The position numbers and the translations under genes are program-made. The notes beneath the pieces are model-generated. The model was not told the origin of the DNA. It worked only from the letters and a program-made list of their open reading frames with translations, and did no database searches. From the NCBI GenBank assembly GCA_018261735.1, contig JAGTRM010000001.1, positions 186,001-250,000 on the forward strand: 64,000 nt of DNA, in the 5' to 3' direction. The stretch comes from Pseudomonadota bacterium (lineage in GTDB: Bacteria > Pseudomonadota > Gammaproteobacteria > Burkholderiales > Chitinibacteraceae). Below, in pieces: positions 9,840 to 18,254 of the stretch. Positions within the stretch are counted from its first letter, which is position 1; every line of letters starts with the position of its first letter.

Positions 9840-11317
9840 TCCTTTTTCCTTGCCAGTGCTGCGCGCGCCACTTCGACATCATCGAATGCATGGCGTACGC
9901 CTTTGATTTCCTGATAATTTTCGTGTCCCTTGCCGGCAACCAACACCACATCGCCGGCACGGGCCAATTCCACGGCATCGGCAATCGCACGTGCCCGGTC
10001 CGACTCAACCGCATAGTTGGCGCGGCCGGTACCCGGCACGCCCGCCACACCGGACACGATGTCCTGAATGATGGCCTGCGGCACTTCGTCGCGCGGATTA
10101 TCACTGGTGATCACCACGCTGTCGGCCAGGCGACAGGCGATCTCGCCCATCAACGCCCGCTTGCCGCGATCACGATTGCCGCCGCAACCGAATACGCAAT
10201 ACAGCCGCCCTTTGCCCGACATGCATTCACGCAAGGCGTCCAGCGCCTTTTCCAGGGCGTCCGGCGTATGGGCATAATCGACCACGACCAGGGGCTTGCC
10301 CCCGCCGCCCAGACGCTGCATGCGCCCGGCAGCCGGCTGAACCCGTGCCAGCGCTTGCGCTGCCGCGTCCAGCGCAGCGCCCGACGCCAACAACACGCCC
10401 AGGCAGGCCAGCAGGTTGCTGGCATTGAAGCGCCCGACCATCGGCGAAACGATGGTTGTCGACCCCAGCGGCGTTTCCACTTCAAGGCGCAAGCCTTCGA
10501 GCGAAGCATCGAGGCGGATCGCGTGGATATCGCCCTGGTACAGACCAAAAGACCAGTTGGTTTCAGCTTGGGAATGGCGCATCAATTCCCGGCCATAGGC
10601 ATCGTCCACATTGATCACCGCGTGCTTCAGCCCTTCCCACTCGAACAGACGGGCCTTCGCAGCGCCATAGGCCTCCATCGTTTCGTGGTAATCCAGGTGA
10701 TCGCGCGTCAGATTGGTGAACACCGCGCAATCGAAGGCCACGCCATGTGCACGCGCCTGATCCAGGCCGTGCGAAGAAACTTCCAGTGCCACATGACTGG
10801 CCCCCTCGTCACGCAAGCGGGCAAACCAGTCCTGCAATGCCACCGGGTCCAGCGTGGTATGCGTCGACGCTTCCAGCGCCCCCGGAAAGCCGTTGCCCAC
10901 CGTACCCAGCACGCCGCCCTTGCCGCCCAACGCGGTAAATGCCTGCGCCAGCCAGTGCGAGATCGAGGTCTTGCCATTGGTGCCGGTCACGCCGGCCACC
11001 CAGACTGCCTGGGACGGATTGCCAAGCAAGTGCGCCGCCACGATGCCGGCCTGTGCGCGCAGTTGCGGCACGGCCACGTTCGGCACCGGCCAGGCATCTT
11101 CCCAGCGGAAGCCCTCGGCTTCCCAGATCACCGCAGTGGCCCCCGCCTCGACGGCATCGCGAATATATTTGCGACCGTCGGCATACTCGCCGCGAAAGGC
11201 CAGAAACACATCGCCCGGCTGGATCTTGCGGCTATCCGCAACCACACGACGTCCCGCAGCGATGGCATCGATCGCAGCCCAGTCGATTTGCGGCAAAGTC
11301 CAGCTGGCAGGTTTCAT
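9836..11317 (-). CDS. murE: UDP-MurNAc-tripeptide synthetase MurE (meso-DAP type)
   Basis: MurE adds the third stem residue to UDP-MurNAc-L-Ala-D-Glu. The 493-residue protein has the P-loop GVTGTNGKTSIS, TNLTRDHLDYH and FGCGGNRDRGKR. It also carries the tetrad DNPR (within SDNPRDE), which in this family marks meso-diaminopimelate rather than lysine specificity. That fits a Gram-negative wall. It overlaps ftsI by 4 bases. Confidence 0.96.
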   Translation of the reverse strand: MKPASWTLPQIDWAAIDAIAAGRRVVADSRKIQPGDVFLAFRGEYADGRKYIRDAVEAGATAVIWEAEGFRWEDAWPVPNVAVPQLRAQAGIVAAHLLGNPSQAVWVAGVTGTNGKTSISHWLAQAFTALGGKGGVLGTVGNGFPGALEASTHTTLDPVALQDWFARLRDEGASHVALEVSSHGLDQARAHGVAFDCAVFTNLTRDHLDYHETMEAYGAAKARLFEWEGLKHAVINVDDAYGRELMRHSQAETNWSFGLYQGDIHAIRLDASLEGLRLEVETPLGSTTIVSPMVGRFNASNLLACLGVLLASGAALDAAAQALARVQPAAGRMQRLGGGGKPLVVVDYAHTPDALEKALDALRECMSGKGRLYCVFGCGGNRDRGKRALMGEIACRLADSVVITSDNPRDEVPQAIIQDIVSGVAGVPGTGRANYAVESDRARAIADAVELARAGDVVLVAGKGHENYQEIKGVRHAFDDVEVARAALARKKE

Positions 11318-13161
11318 GTTTCCTCCTTGACTTCAGGCTCATTCGCGCCCGGGCCGATCGAGTTGCCCGTCGGTGCATCCGGCGGCACACCGAGCATGCG
11401 CAGGCTTCCCGCCACCACATTACTGAATACCGGCGCGGCCACCTGGCCGCCGTAGTAACCACCGACCGGCTCATCGACCATCACCGCCACGATCAGGCGC
11501 GGATCGGAAACCGGAGCAAAACCAATAAACGATGCGACATATTTTTTGACGTACACCCCGTTCTCCAGCTTGGTGGCCGTCCCCGTCTTGCCCGCCACGC
11601 GATAGCCGACCACCTGCGCCCTGAGCGCGGTGCCGCCGGGCTGAGTCACCGTTTCCAGCATCTTGCGCACGGCACGGGCCGTTTCCACACTGATCACCCG
11701 TTTGCCCGGCAGCGGCGCCACCTGGCGGGTAAATGTCACCGGGCGGATTTCGCCATCGGAGGCAAACAACTGATAGGCCCGCGCCATCTGCATCAGACTC
11801 ACTGAAATGCCGTGACCATAAGCCATGGTGGCCTGATCGATCGGCACCCAGTTCTTCCACGGACGCAGCCGCCCTGCAACTTCGCCGGGAAAACCGGTAT
11901 GTGGCGCTTCGCCATACCCGACGTTGCGCAAGAAATTCCAGTGGTATTCCCGGTCCATCATCAAGGCAATTTTGGCCGTGCCGATATTCGAAGATTTCTG
12001 GATGATCTGTTCCACCGTCAACGATCCGACCGCGTGGGCATCATGGATCGTGTTCGGTCCAATGGTCATGCTTCCGCCATCGGTCGAAAAAACCGTCGAC
12101 GGCTTGACCTTGCCTGCCTCCAGCGCCGCAGCCACCGTGAACGGCTTCATGGTCGAACCCGGCTCGTAGGTATCGGTCAACGCACGGTTGCGCTTTCTGG
12201 CCGGATCAATCCTGGCCCGGCTGTTCGGGTTGTACGACGGGGCATTGGCCAGTGCCAGCACCTCGCCGGTGCGCGCATCGAGCACCACGATTCCGCCGCC
12301 CACCGCTTGGGTGGATTCCACCACGCTCTTCAACTCGCGGTAGGCCAGATACTGGATCCGGCGATCAATCGACAGTTCCAGCTTGGCGCCATCGCGCGGC
12401 GGAACAATGGTCGAAATATCTTCGACGATATAACCGCGCCGGTCGCGAATCACATTGCGGCTGCCCGGCTTGCCCGCCAGCATGGCTTCGCGCGTCAGCT
12501 CGAATCCTTCCTGCCCCTTGCCGTCGATGTCAGTGAAGCCGACGATGTGGGCCATGACCTCGCCGGCCGGGTAATAACGCCGGTACTCGGTTTGCGCGTA
12601 AACCCCAGGCATGTTCAGCTCGAGCACTGCCTTGGCTTCCACCGGCGACATATGCCGTCTGAGCCAGACAAAATCCACCTTGTGTTCTTCGCCCTTGGCG
12701 TTCTTGCGCGACTCACTCAATTTCTTGGCCAGTTCATCGGGCGTCAGAGCGAGCGCCTTGGCGAGCTTGGCCACCTCGTCCAGGGAGATCGGCGTCGGAT
12801 CCTTGTCGTTCTCGGGCTCCCAATCCTCGGGTCGTACATGCCCGGGCGGCAGCAGGCTGACCGAGCGCGGGCTGGCCCAGATCGACTGCACCGGCGTGGA
12901 AATCGCCAGCGGCTCGCCGTTCCGGTCGGTAATCATCCCGCGGTTGGCTTCCAGTTTCAGGCTGCGCGCATAGCGTGCCTCGCCCTGCCCCTGCAGGAAA
13001 ACCTCGTTGAATCCCTGCAACCAGACCGCCCGTCCAAGAAGAATTACGAACAGCGCCAGCAAACCGATCAGCGTGAACCAGGCCCGCCAACGCTGCAGGC
13101 GGGGCGGCGGATCAAAACGCTGGCGTCGCGCTTCAACACGGCTGCGGATGGCCGGGGGCAT
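11314..13161 (-). CDS. ftsI: Septal peptidoglycan transpeptidase FtsI (PBP3)
   Basis: This is the class B penicillin-binding protein that cross-links septal wall. Started at the ATG at 13161 (TGATG junction with ftsL) it is 615 residues. It has a cytoplasmic basic stretch, a membrane span near residues 28–48, and the dimerisation domain. The transpeptidase domain carries the catalytic Ser in GSTMK (Ser336), the SSN motif in QKSSNIGTAK, and KTGT in AGKTGTATK. A charged segment around 140–165 (KKLSESRKNAKGEEH) makes it somewhat longer than the E. coli protein. The open frame continues upstream of 13161 but inside ftsL, without similarity. Confidence 0.96.
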   Translation of the reverse strand: MPPAIRSRVEARRQRFDPPPRLQRWRAWFTLIGLLALFVILLGRAVWLQGFNEVFLQGQGEARYARSLKLEANRGMITDRNGEPLAISTPVQSIWASPRSVSLLPPGHVRPEDWEPENDKDPTPISLDEVAKLAKALALTPDELAKKLSESRKNAKGEEHKVDFVWLRRHMSPVEAKAVLELNMPGVYAQTEYRRYYPAGEVMAHIVGFTDIDGKGQEGFELTREAMLAGKPGSRNVIRDRRGYIVEDISTIVPPRDGAKLELSIDRRIQYLAYRELKSVVESTQAVGGGIVVLDARTGEVLALANAPSYNPNSRARIDPARKRNRALTDTYEPGSTMKPFTVAAALEAGKVKPSTVFSTDGGSMTIGPNTIHDAHAVGSLTVEQIIQKSSNIGTAKIALMMDREYHWNFLRNVGYGEAPHTGFPGEVAGRLRPWKNWVPIDQATMAYGHGISVSLMQMARAYQLFASDGEIRPVTFTRQVAPLPGKRVISVETARAVRKMLETVTQPGGTALRAQVVGYRVAGKTGTATKLENGVYVKKYVASFIGFAPVSDPRLIVAVMVDEPVGGYYGGQVAAPVFSNVVAGSLRMLGVPPDAPTGNSIGPGANEPEVKEET

Positions 13162-13463
13162 CAATGCGGCTCCCGCATATCCGGCTTGGCCACGGCCTGC
13201 CCTTGGGGCAGAATCGCCAGCGAGCGGTTGCCGACCGGCGTCTGCATGCTCAGCCGGCGAGTCGCCTCGGCCTCGATCCGCGCATGCATGGCCCAGGTGC
13301 TTTGCTCCAGCTGCAGTTGGCCCCACTCAACATCAAGACGCTTGGTCTCTTGATCCGTTTTTTGCAGCTCGATAAAAAACTTGCGCGCCTTGTGCTGGCT
13401 CGTAACCACCGACAAGGCGCAGCCGATCAACACCAGCAGCAAAAAAAGATTGAGACGGGTCAC
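13161..13463 (-). CDS. ftsL: Cell division protein FtsL
   Basis: This small bitopic divisome protein forms the FtsQLB complex. It has 100 residues with a membrane span at about 5–20 ([16 protein letters not shown]). A predicted coiled-coil stretch follows ([23 protein letters not shown]). The start is a GTG at 13463, overlapping the rsmH stop (GTGA). The sequence is poorly conserved in general, so the call relies on size, topology and position between rsmH and ftsI. Confidence 0.92.
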   Translation of the reverse strand: MTRLNLFLLLVLIGCALSVVTSQHKARKFFIELQKTDQETKRLDVEWGQLQLEQSTWAMHARIEAEATRRLSMQTPVGNRSLAILPQGQAVAKPDMREPH

Positions 13464-14392
13464 AATGGCGCCTCCGTCCGTTCGGCCACTCGCAGGATCG
13501 CGCTGCGCGCGCGCGGGTTGGCTTTCAACTCATCCGCACCGGCACGGACGGGCTTGCCCAGCAATTTGAGCGGCGCCTGCCCGATATCGGCATCGCGCAC
13601 CGGCAAACGCGACGGCAGCCTGTCGCGCGTGGCGGCGTCCTGCATGAACCGTTTAACGATCCGGTCTTCCAGCGAATGGAAGGCGATGACCGCCAAACGG
13701 CCGCCCGGCACCAGGCAAGCCAGCGCCTGCGGCAGGGTTAGCGAAAGCTCCTCAAGCTCGCGATTGAGGTAAATCCGTATAGCCTGGAAGGTGCGCGTCG
13801 CCGGGTCCTGGCCCGGCTCGCGGGTGCGGACAGCCGTTGCCACGACCTTGGCAAGCTGTCCTGTGCTGACAATCGGCTCACGCTGCCGATGCGCAACAAT
13901 CGCTGCTGCAACCTGTTTAGCAAACCGCTCTTCCCCATAATCTTTCACCACCTCGGTTATTTCTTTTTCCTCTGCCGCATTCAGCCATTCCGCCGCCGTC
14001 GGCCCGCGCGTAGTATCCATGCGCATGTCGAGCGGAGCATCAAAGCGGAAACTGAAACCGCGACTCCCGTCGTCCAACTGAGGGGACGACACCCCTAAAT
14101 CCATCAGAACACCATCCACTTGCACCACGCCACGCGCAGCCAGGGCTTCGCGCAAGGTCACAAACCCGGAGTGGACAATTTCAAAACGGGGATCAGAAAT
14201 CCGCTCGGCCTCGGCAATGGCTTGCGGATCCTTGTCGAATGCGATCAGGCGGCCTTGCGGGCCCAATTGCGAAAGAATGAGTCGGGAATGGCCTCCGCGG
14301 CCGAAAGTGCAGTCGACATACACGCCATCGGATTTCACCGCGAGCGCGTCGACTGCCTCTTGCAACAGCACCGTACGATGCACAAACGTCAC
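13460..14392 (-). CDS. rsmH: 16S rRNA m4C1402 methyltransferase RsmH (MraW)
   Basis: RsmH N4-methylates C1402 of 16S rRNA in the ribosomal P-site using SAM. The 310-residue protein begins [17 protein letters not shown]. It has the SAM-binding motif [14 protein letters not shown], the family motif [11 protein letters not shown] and the C-terminal stretch [15 protein letters not shown]. Translation starts at a GTG at 14392 that overlaps the mraZ TGA. It is the second gene of the dcw operon. Confidence 0.96.
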   Translation of the reverse strand: MTFVHRTVLLQEAVDALAVKSDGVYVDCTFGRGGHSRLILSQLGPQGRLIAFDKDPQAIAEAERISDPRFEIVHSGFVTLREALAARGVVQVDGVLMDLGVSSPQLDDGSRGFSFRFDAPLDMRMDTTRGPTAAEWLNAAEEKEITEVVKDYGEERFAKQVAAAIVAHRQREPIVSTGQLAKVVATAVRTREPGQDPATRTFQAIRIYLNRELEELSLTLPQALACLVPGGRLAVIAFHSLEDRIVKRFMQDAATRDRLPSRLPVRDADIGQAPLKLLGKPVRAGADELKANPRARSAILRVAERTEAPL

Positions 14393-14826
14393 AGTACAAT
14401 GCCCTGCATTTGTTCGGCGAGATCCGCCGCATCGATTGCCATAACCGCATCCACCTTGGCATTCCAGAGTCCGTCATCCCACAGCTCGAACTTGTTGCCC
14501 TGGCCTACCAGTGCAACTTCCTTGTCGAGCCTGGCACGTTCGCGCAACTTGGTCGGGATCAACACCCGCCCGGCCGAATCAAGTTCCAGCTCTTCAGCGA
14601 AACCCAGAATAATGCGGGCGACACCGGCCTGCGGGCCGGACAATTTGCGCAGCTGCTCATAGATCGGCTGCCATTCGGATTTGGGATAAACCAGCAGGCA
14701 CCCTTCGGGATTCAGGGTAATCATGATGCGGCTATCGCTCATCGCGGACAGCAGTTCGCGATGCTTGGCCGGTATGGCCAAACGCCCCTTGCTATCCAGA
14801 TTGAGAGTTGACACGCCGCTGAACAT
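14389..14826 (-). CDS. mraZ: Transcriptional regulator MraZ
   Basis: MraZ is the AbrB-fold repressor of its own dcw operon. It has 145 residues from the ATG at 14826; the open frame continues upstream through the promoter. Two SpoVT/AbrB swapped-hairpin domains are evident, each with the DNA-contacting pattern DSKGRLAIP (N-half) and DSAGRVLIP (C-half). The four target boxes immediately upstream of the start agree with autoregulation. Confidence 0.96.
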   Translation of the reverse strand: MFSGVSTLNLDSKGRLAIPAKHRELLSAMSDSRIMITLNPEGCLLVYPKSEWQPIYEQLRKLSGPQAGVARIILGFAEELELDSAGRVLIPTKLRERARLDKEVALVGQGNKFELWDDGLWNAKVDAVMAIDAADLAEQMQGIVL

Positions 14827-14852
14827 TTTTTGCCTCGTAATCTTGCAGGAAA

Positions 14853-14888
14853 CCCCACAAAGCCCCACTTTTCCCCACTTAACCCCAC
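14853..14888 (-). promoter_or_regulatory. Four tandem MraZ-binding boxes
   Basis: On the minus strand the hexamer GTGGGG occurs four times with an exact 10-base period. On the plus strand these are CCCCAC at 14853, 14863, 14873 and 14883. MraZ is known to bind TGGG-type repeats spaced by about one helical turn upstream of mraZ. The array lies between the −10 box and the mraZ start codon, so a bound oligomer would cover the transcription start. Confidence 0.9.
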
Positions 14889-14915
14889 TATAGCGAAAAA
14901 AAAATGCCGGCACAA
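14887..14915 (-). promoter_or_regulatory. Likely dcw operon promoter
   Basis: Reading the minus strand, TTGTGC (14910–14915) and TATAGT (14887–14892) are separated by 17 bases, a reasonable σ70 promoter. The −10 box touches the first MraZ box and the −35 lies inside the terminator hairpin of the upstream gene. Inferred from hexamer match and position only. Confidence 0.6.
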
Positions 14916-14923
14916 GCGCCGGC
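14896..14923 (-). terminator. Intrinsic terminator of the IMPase/gloA transcript
   Basis: GCCGGC arms (14918–14923 and 14906–14911) form a 6-bp hairpin followed on the minus strand by nine T residues. It is placed to stop minus-strand transcripts from the phosphatase gene before the dcw promoter. The hairpin and the dcw −35 share bases. Confidence 0.8.
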
Positions 14924-15010
14924 AAAACCTTTTTTCCTTTTTTATACAACCACTTACGCGGAATTTGTAAGGTGTGAAAACATGTAAATAAATAACGATG
15001 AAGCCACTTA

Positions 15011-15031
15011 ACTTAAAGTGCTACTTTAAGT
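15011..15031. promoter_or_regulatory. Perfect AT-rich inverted repeat
   Basis: Arms ACTTAAAGT (15011–15019) and ACTTTAAGT (15023–15031) form a perfect 9-bp dyad with a 3-base centre, between the phosphatase gene and the dcw promoter. There is no T-run, so an operator for a dimeric regulator or a weak hairpin is possible. No gene start faces it at close range, so its role is unknown. Confidence 0.45.
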
Positions 15032-15080
15032 TTGTGCAGCCATCATCTTCGCACTGCACCAATGATTGTCAGCAAGCCCA

Positions 15081-15893
15081 CTAAGCGGCCGACGGGCGGC
15101 GAGCCAGCACCCATTCGCGCCATTCTGCGAACAAAGCCGGTGTGCGGGCAGCCAAAACGGAACGCTGCCAAGGCTTGCCCACCCAAAAATCCTCCGACTC
15201 CAGCGTGGCAACCTGCCCGCCCGCCTCCTGCAGGATCAGCGCACCCGCGGCAAAATCCCACAGTTTCTGGGAGCAGTGCAACATCACATCCATTCGCCCG
15301 GCCGCCAGCCAGCACCAATCGAGCGTCGATGCGCCAAAGTTGCGCTGGGCATGATATGGCCGGTTCCGGACCACCCCCACCGCCAGATCCGCGCTCAGCC
15401 GCTTGATATCGATGGCCGCGACCGCTTCCGCCAGAGGCACATCCGCCCCCGAGCGCAGGGTCTCGCCATTGCACCAGGCGCCATGCCCCGCCACCGCCGA
15501 GAAACATTCCCCCAGCGCAGGTGCATAAACCACCCCCAGAACAGGCCGTCCGGCGCGCATCAGGGCAATGGAAACCGAGAAACAGGGCAAGCCGCGCGCG
15601 AAGTTGGTCGTGCCATCAACCGGATCGACCACCCACAGCCCGGCCTGGTTGGCAGCCCACAGGAATTGCTGGGCATCCGTTGTCATCTCCTCGCCCAGCA
15701 CCGGAAAAGGCACCAGTTGCGGCAGCCAATCCATCAACGCCTGCTGGGCCGCGATATCCGCCTCGGTCAGCAGACCGCCGTCGGCTTTGATTGCCGCCGT
15801 GACATGCCGGAAACGCGGCATGATCTCTTCGTGCGCCACCCGTCGTGCAATTTCCTGAACGGGCGCCAACAATGCAAAATCACTCAAGACCAA
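15081..15893 (-). CDS. Inositol monophosphatase-family protein (possible histidinol-phosphatase)
   Basis: A Mg-dependent, Li-sensitive phosphatase fold. The 270-residue product has GEE (67–69), the metal-binding signature DPVDGTTNF (90–98) and KLWDFAAGAL near the C-terminus. The last holds the WD pair that supplies the third metal ligand. Family members hydrolyse inositol phosphates, histidinol phosphate or PAP, and motifs alone do not decide among these. The start appears to be TTG at 15893 or 15887; no ATG occurs until deep inside the domain. It lies 1 base after gloA and is probably co-transcribed with it. Confidence 0.85.
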   Translation of the reverse strand: MVLSDFALLAPVQEIARRVAHEEIMPRFRHVTAAIKADGGLLTEADIAAQQALMDWLPQLVPFPVLGEEMTTDAQQFLWAANQAGLWVVDPVDGTTNFARGLPCFSVSIALMRAGRPVLGVVYAPALGECFSAVAGHGAWCNGETLRSGADVPLAEAVAAIDIKRLSADLAVGVVRNRPYHAQRNFGASTLDWCWLAAGRMDVMLHCSQKLWDFAAGALILQEAGGQVATLESEDFWVGKPWQRSVLAARTPALFAEWREWVLARRPSAA

Positions 15894-15894
15894 T

Positions 15895-16281
15895 TCAATT
15901 TTTCTTCTCGATCAACTCTATCTTGTAGCCATCCGGATCGCAAGCAAACGCAATCACGGTCGTGCCATGCTTCATCGGCCCTGCTTCTCGCGTAACCACT
16001 CCGCCCCGGCGCTTGATCTCTTCGCAAGCCGCATAGGCATCAGGCACGGATACGGCGATATGGCCAAACCCGGTGCCGATTTCATATTTTTCGACACCGT
16101 AGTTGTAGGTCAGCTCTATCACCGCGCCGTCTTCCTTGCTGCCATAACCGACAAATACGTTGGTGAACTTGCCTTCAGGGTAATCCGACCGGCTGATCAC
16201 CTGCATGCCAAGCACTTCGGTATAAAACTTGATGGAACGATCAAGGTCACCAACCCGGATCATGGTATGGAGGATTCGCAT
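15895..16281 (-). CDS. gloA: Lactoylglutathione lyase (glyoxalase I)
   Basis: Glyoxalase I isomerises the methylglyoxal–glutathione hemithioacetal to S-lactoylglutathione in the cytoplasm. From the ATG at 16281 the protein is 128 residues, close to the bacterial Ni-type enzyme. All four metal ligands of that enzyme are present at equivalent positions: His5, Glu56, His74 and Glu122. The remaining sequence is strongly GloA-like ([22 protein letters not shown]). An in-frame upstream extension exists but lacks similarity. Confidence 0.96.
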   Translation of the reverse strand: MRILHTMIRVGDLDRSIKFYTEVLGMQVISRSDYPEGKFTNVFVGYGSKEDGAVIELTYNYGVEKYEIGTGFGHIAVSVPDAYAACEEIKRRGGVVTREAGPMKHGTTVIAFACDPDGYKIELIEKKN

Positions 16282-16462
16282 AGTGTTTCTCGCTTCATGG
16301 TAAGTGGGATCAATCAATGCAGCAGCAAAAAGCAAAAGGCTTGCCACGCAGGCCCCGGCTTCAACCAGATTCGGGCCGGCGCAAACACAGGCATTTTATG
16401 TCAGCACGACCGCAAGGGCGCGTACTTTCAATCCCCAGGAAAAACCACTTCGCCGGAAACTG

Positions 16463-16490
16463 TTGACAGAAAACCGGCAGCCATTATAAT
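16463..16490 (+). promoter_or_regulatory. Consensus σ70 promoter of the tRNA-Lys operon
   Basis: TTGACA (16463–16468) and TATAAT (16485–16490) both match consensus exactly, with a 16-base spacer. A GC-rich discriminator (CACGCC) follows, as expected for a stable-RNA promoter under stringent control. The tRNA begins 20 bases after the −10 box. Confidence 0.9.
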
Positions 16491-16510
16491 CACGCCTCTC
16501 TGTTCGAGGC

Positions 16511-16586
16511 GGGTCGTTAGCTCAGTTGGTAGAGCAGCGGACTTTTAATCCGTTGGTCGCAGGTTCGAATCCCGCACGGCCTACCA
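16511..16586 (+). tRNA. tRNA-Lys(UUU)
   Basis: A 76-base cloverleaf with encoded CCA. The acceptor arm is GGGTCGT paired with ACGGCCT, the D-arm TAGCTCAGTTGGTAGAGCA, and the anticodon loop CTTTTAA gives anticodon UUU. The T-loop is GGTTCGAATC. First tRNA of a two-tRNA operon. Confidence 0.97.
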
Positions 16587-16632
16587 AGTCCTTGCACAGA
16601 GATGAAAAGCGCATTAGAATGCGCACCTCGTT

Positions 16633-16708
16633 GGGTTGTTAGCTCAGTTGGTAGAGCAGCGGACTCTTAATCCGTAGGTCGAGTGTTCGAGCCACTCACA
16701 GCCCACCA
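16633..16708 (+). tRNA. tRNA-Lys(CUU)
   Basis: A 76-base cloverleaf with encoded CCA. The acceptor is GGGTTGT/ACAGCCC and the anticodon loop CTCTTAA gives anticodon CUU. Its D-arm and anticodon arm are nearly identical to the preceding tRNA-Lys(UUU), suggesting tandem duplication. The T-arm (GTGTTCGAGCC) differs more. Confidence 0.97.
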
Positions 16709-16714
16709 AAGTTT

Positions 16715-16743
16715 AAAAAGCCAGTCTTCGGACTGGCTTTTTT
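16715..16743 (+). terminator. Terminator of the tRNA-Lys operon
   Basis: A perfect 12-bp stem (AAAAAGCCAGTC / GACTGGCTTTTT) closed by a TTCG tetraloop and ending in a T-run, starting 7 bases after the second tRNA. Confidence 0.95.
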
Positions 16744-16832
16744 CATTCTGCGCTGCCTGCTTTTGCGGCTTGTTTACCAGCTTCACGCAGGACATTAATA
16801 TTCTCACCACCCAGCGATCGCGGCATTCATCC

Positions 16833-17021
16833 ATGCGTACTTGTTTTCTTTCCCTTTTCCTCGCCCTGCTTTGCAGCGGCTGCGCCGTGATCACCGTGGC
16901 CGATGCGGCCGTGAGCGTGGTCTCGACCACCGTCAAGGTCGGCGCCACCGTCGTTGGGACTACCGTTGATGTGGCGGCAGGGGGCATCAAGGCCGTAGCG
17001 GGAAGCTCTGATAGCCAGTGA
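16833..17021 (+). CDS. Small lipoprotein of unknown function
   Basis: A 62-residue product beginning MRTCFLSLFLALLCSGC. This is a short basic start, a hydrophobic stretch and a lipobox-like CSG-Cys, so Cys17 should be lipidated. The mature part (AVITVADAAVSVVSTTVKVG...) is a hydrophobic Val/Thr/Ala-rich repeat-like segment seen in several families of small proteobacterial lipoproteins. The start ATG at 16833 was chosen because the signal peptide begins there; the frame is open upstream through the tRNA terminator. Function unknown. Confidence 0.65.
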   Translation: MRTCFLSLFLALLCSGCAVITVADAAVSVVSTTVKVGATVVGTTVDVAAGGIKAVAGSSDSQ

Positions 17022-17341
17022 CGCTCTTTCGCCAGAGCATTCTTCGGCATCCAGAGACGTTTCTTCTTCCGACGATCGAATTCGGCATCAGAGCCATCCA
17101 AAATCATTACGGCCTTGTCGCTCGTCGGAAACAGCACCGCGTAGAAAATCACAGGCCTATATTGAGATTGGAAGCATGAGCAGTGAGTTTCCTGCGGCCT
17201 CGATAGATACTATCAGGACGCTTCCGGGCAGCAAGACGATCACGCCATTCTTGCTCGTAAGTGCAGTGTGACAAAAACGTACTGCAACCCAACAAAGCCC
17301 CTCAGTGAAAACCAAGGGGCTTTGTCGCATCTGGGGGAAAT
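17022..17341. other. Gene-poor stretch with a hairpin
   Basis: No convincing gene. A perfect 11-bp inverted repeat (ACAAAGCCCCT / AGGGGCTTTGT, 17292–17302 and 17315–17325, 12-base loop) is present but has no T-run. A minus-strand frame over 17022–17152 has protein-like composition (start MIFYAVLFPTSDKAVM), but it continues through the lipoprotein gene and has no clear end. It could be a decayed gene. Confidence 0.4.
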
Positions 17342-17524
17342 ATGCGAACCGCCAAACGATTCACTGCTGGAATTGTTTTATCCGCCTGTTCTTCTGGGGA
17401 AAGGATATATGGATCGGCATCATCACCCATTCCCGAAGAAAATTTCCAGGATTTTTTGACATGGAATTCCTGCGACAACCAGACAAATCACGCATATCAG
17501 CTTATCCGTTTGGGATATTTGTAG
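17342..17524 (+). CDS. Candidate small lipoprotein
   Basis: A 60-residue reading frame with the N-terminus MRTAKRFTAGIVLSAC: basic residues, a short hydrophobic run and a proper lipobox (LSAC). A GGGGG stretch ends four bases before the ATG. The remainder is polar (ENFQDFLTWNSCDNQTNH). No family is recognised. Because the hydrophobic region is short and no neighbour supports it, this is only a candidate. Confidence 0.35.
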   Translation: MRTAKRFTAGIVLSACSSGERIYGSASSPIPEENFQDFLTWNSCDNQTNHAYQLIRLGYL

Positions 17525-17605
17525 TTGAACTGCGCCATGCGTTCTTCTGCACGGCAGCAGGCATTCCGCCGAACACAGTCCGCCTCCACTCAAGGAGTCA
17601 GCCAA

Positions 17606-17743
17606 ATGATTGAGTACGGTTTGCTTTCGGGTGCCAATTTTAATTGGCTGCCTTCCGTCATTACCGCCGCTTTCGATGGCTGGCTCTGGCCGGTTATCGC
17701 AGGAGCAGCGATTTTATTTTTGTTGTGGCTGCTGTTGAAATAA
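17606..17743 (+). CDS. Small single-span membrane protein
   Basis: A 45-residue product with an ideal Shine-Dalgarno AGGAG at 17593–17597, eight bases before the ATG. The C-terminal half is one strong membrane helix (WLWPVIAGAAILFLLWLLL) ending in Lys. The N-terminal half is amphipathic (MIEYGLLSGANFNWLPSV). No family is recognised; small membrane regulators or type I toxin-like peptides look similar, but nothing specific supports either. Good translation signal, unknown role. Confidence 0.55.
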   Translation: MIEYGLLSGANFNWLPSVITAAFDGWLWPVIAGAAILFLLWLLLK

Positions 17744-18254
17744 AGAGTCGCCCGCTTCACCCGCATTCTGAACAAGCGTTGAATGGCCGACCCGAATAGC
17801 TTCATGACTGACGAGCCCACCCTCTACCGGCTGACCTTTTCGGGCAGAAAGGCACACTCCGCATAATCCTCATCAGAGCCAGGCACTGAAATTGCCAGTT
17901 CTAACCAGGCGATTGACTGCCACATCATCTTACGGCTGCCACCAAAGAAACGTCGGCAACAATGACAAGCCTCGTGTTTCCGTGCCAAAAACACCCCGGA
18001 CAAGCCTCGCAGAGCGCCCCGGCAGATGACTAGCATCACTGCCACCAATACTCAAACAAGGGCGAACACGTACGAGCCCGCACGTATTTACTCGTTCAAT
18101 ACGCCCCCGTAAATTTCCACAATAGCATTGTGTTTCCATGGAATAGGCCATTTACGGAACAGGTTTAACAATTATCCAGCCTTTCTGCTTCTCAGCCATA
18201 AAATTACGCAAACGATCACAATATAAAAATTGTATTAATACAGGAAGATAACAA
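17744..18254. other. Intergenic region without a supported gene
   Basis: About 500 bases. A minus-strand frame ending near 17824 contains a Cys-rich segment (EACHCCRRFFGG), but it lacks a ribosome site and a recognisable family. The last ~100 bases before 18255 are AT-rich and could hold the promoter of the following gene. Confidence 0.4.

Noticed and set aside
16667..17152. 161-codon minus-strand frame with a protein-like N-terminus
   Set aside because: Only the first ~45 residues look coding. The rest runs antisense through the lipoprotein gene and the tRNA terminator, with no ribosome site; at most a decayed gene end.
17824..18048. Cys-rich minus-strand frame
   Set aside because: No start signal, no family and no supporting neighbour.
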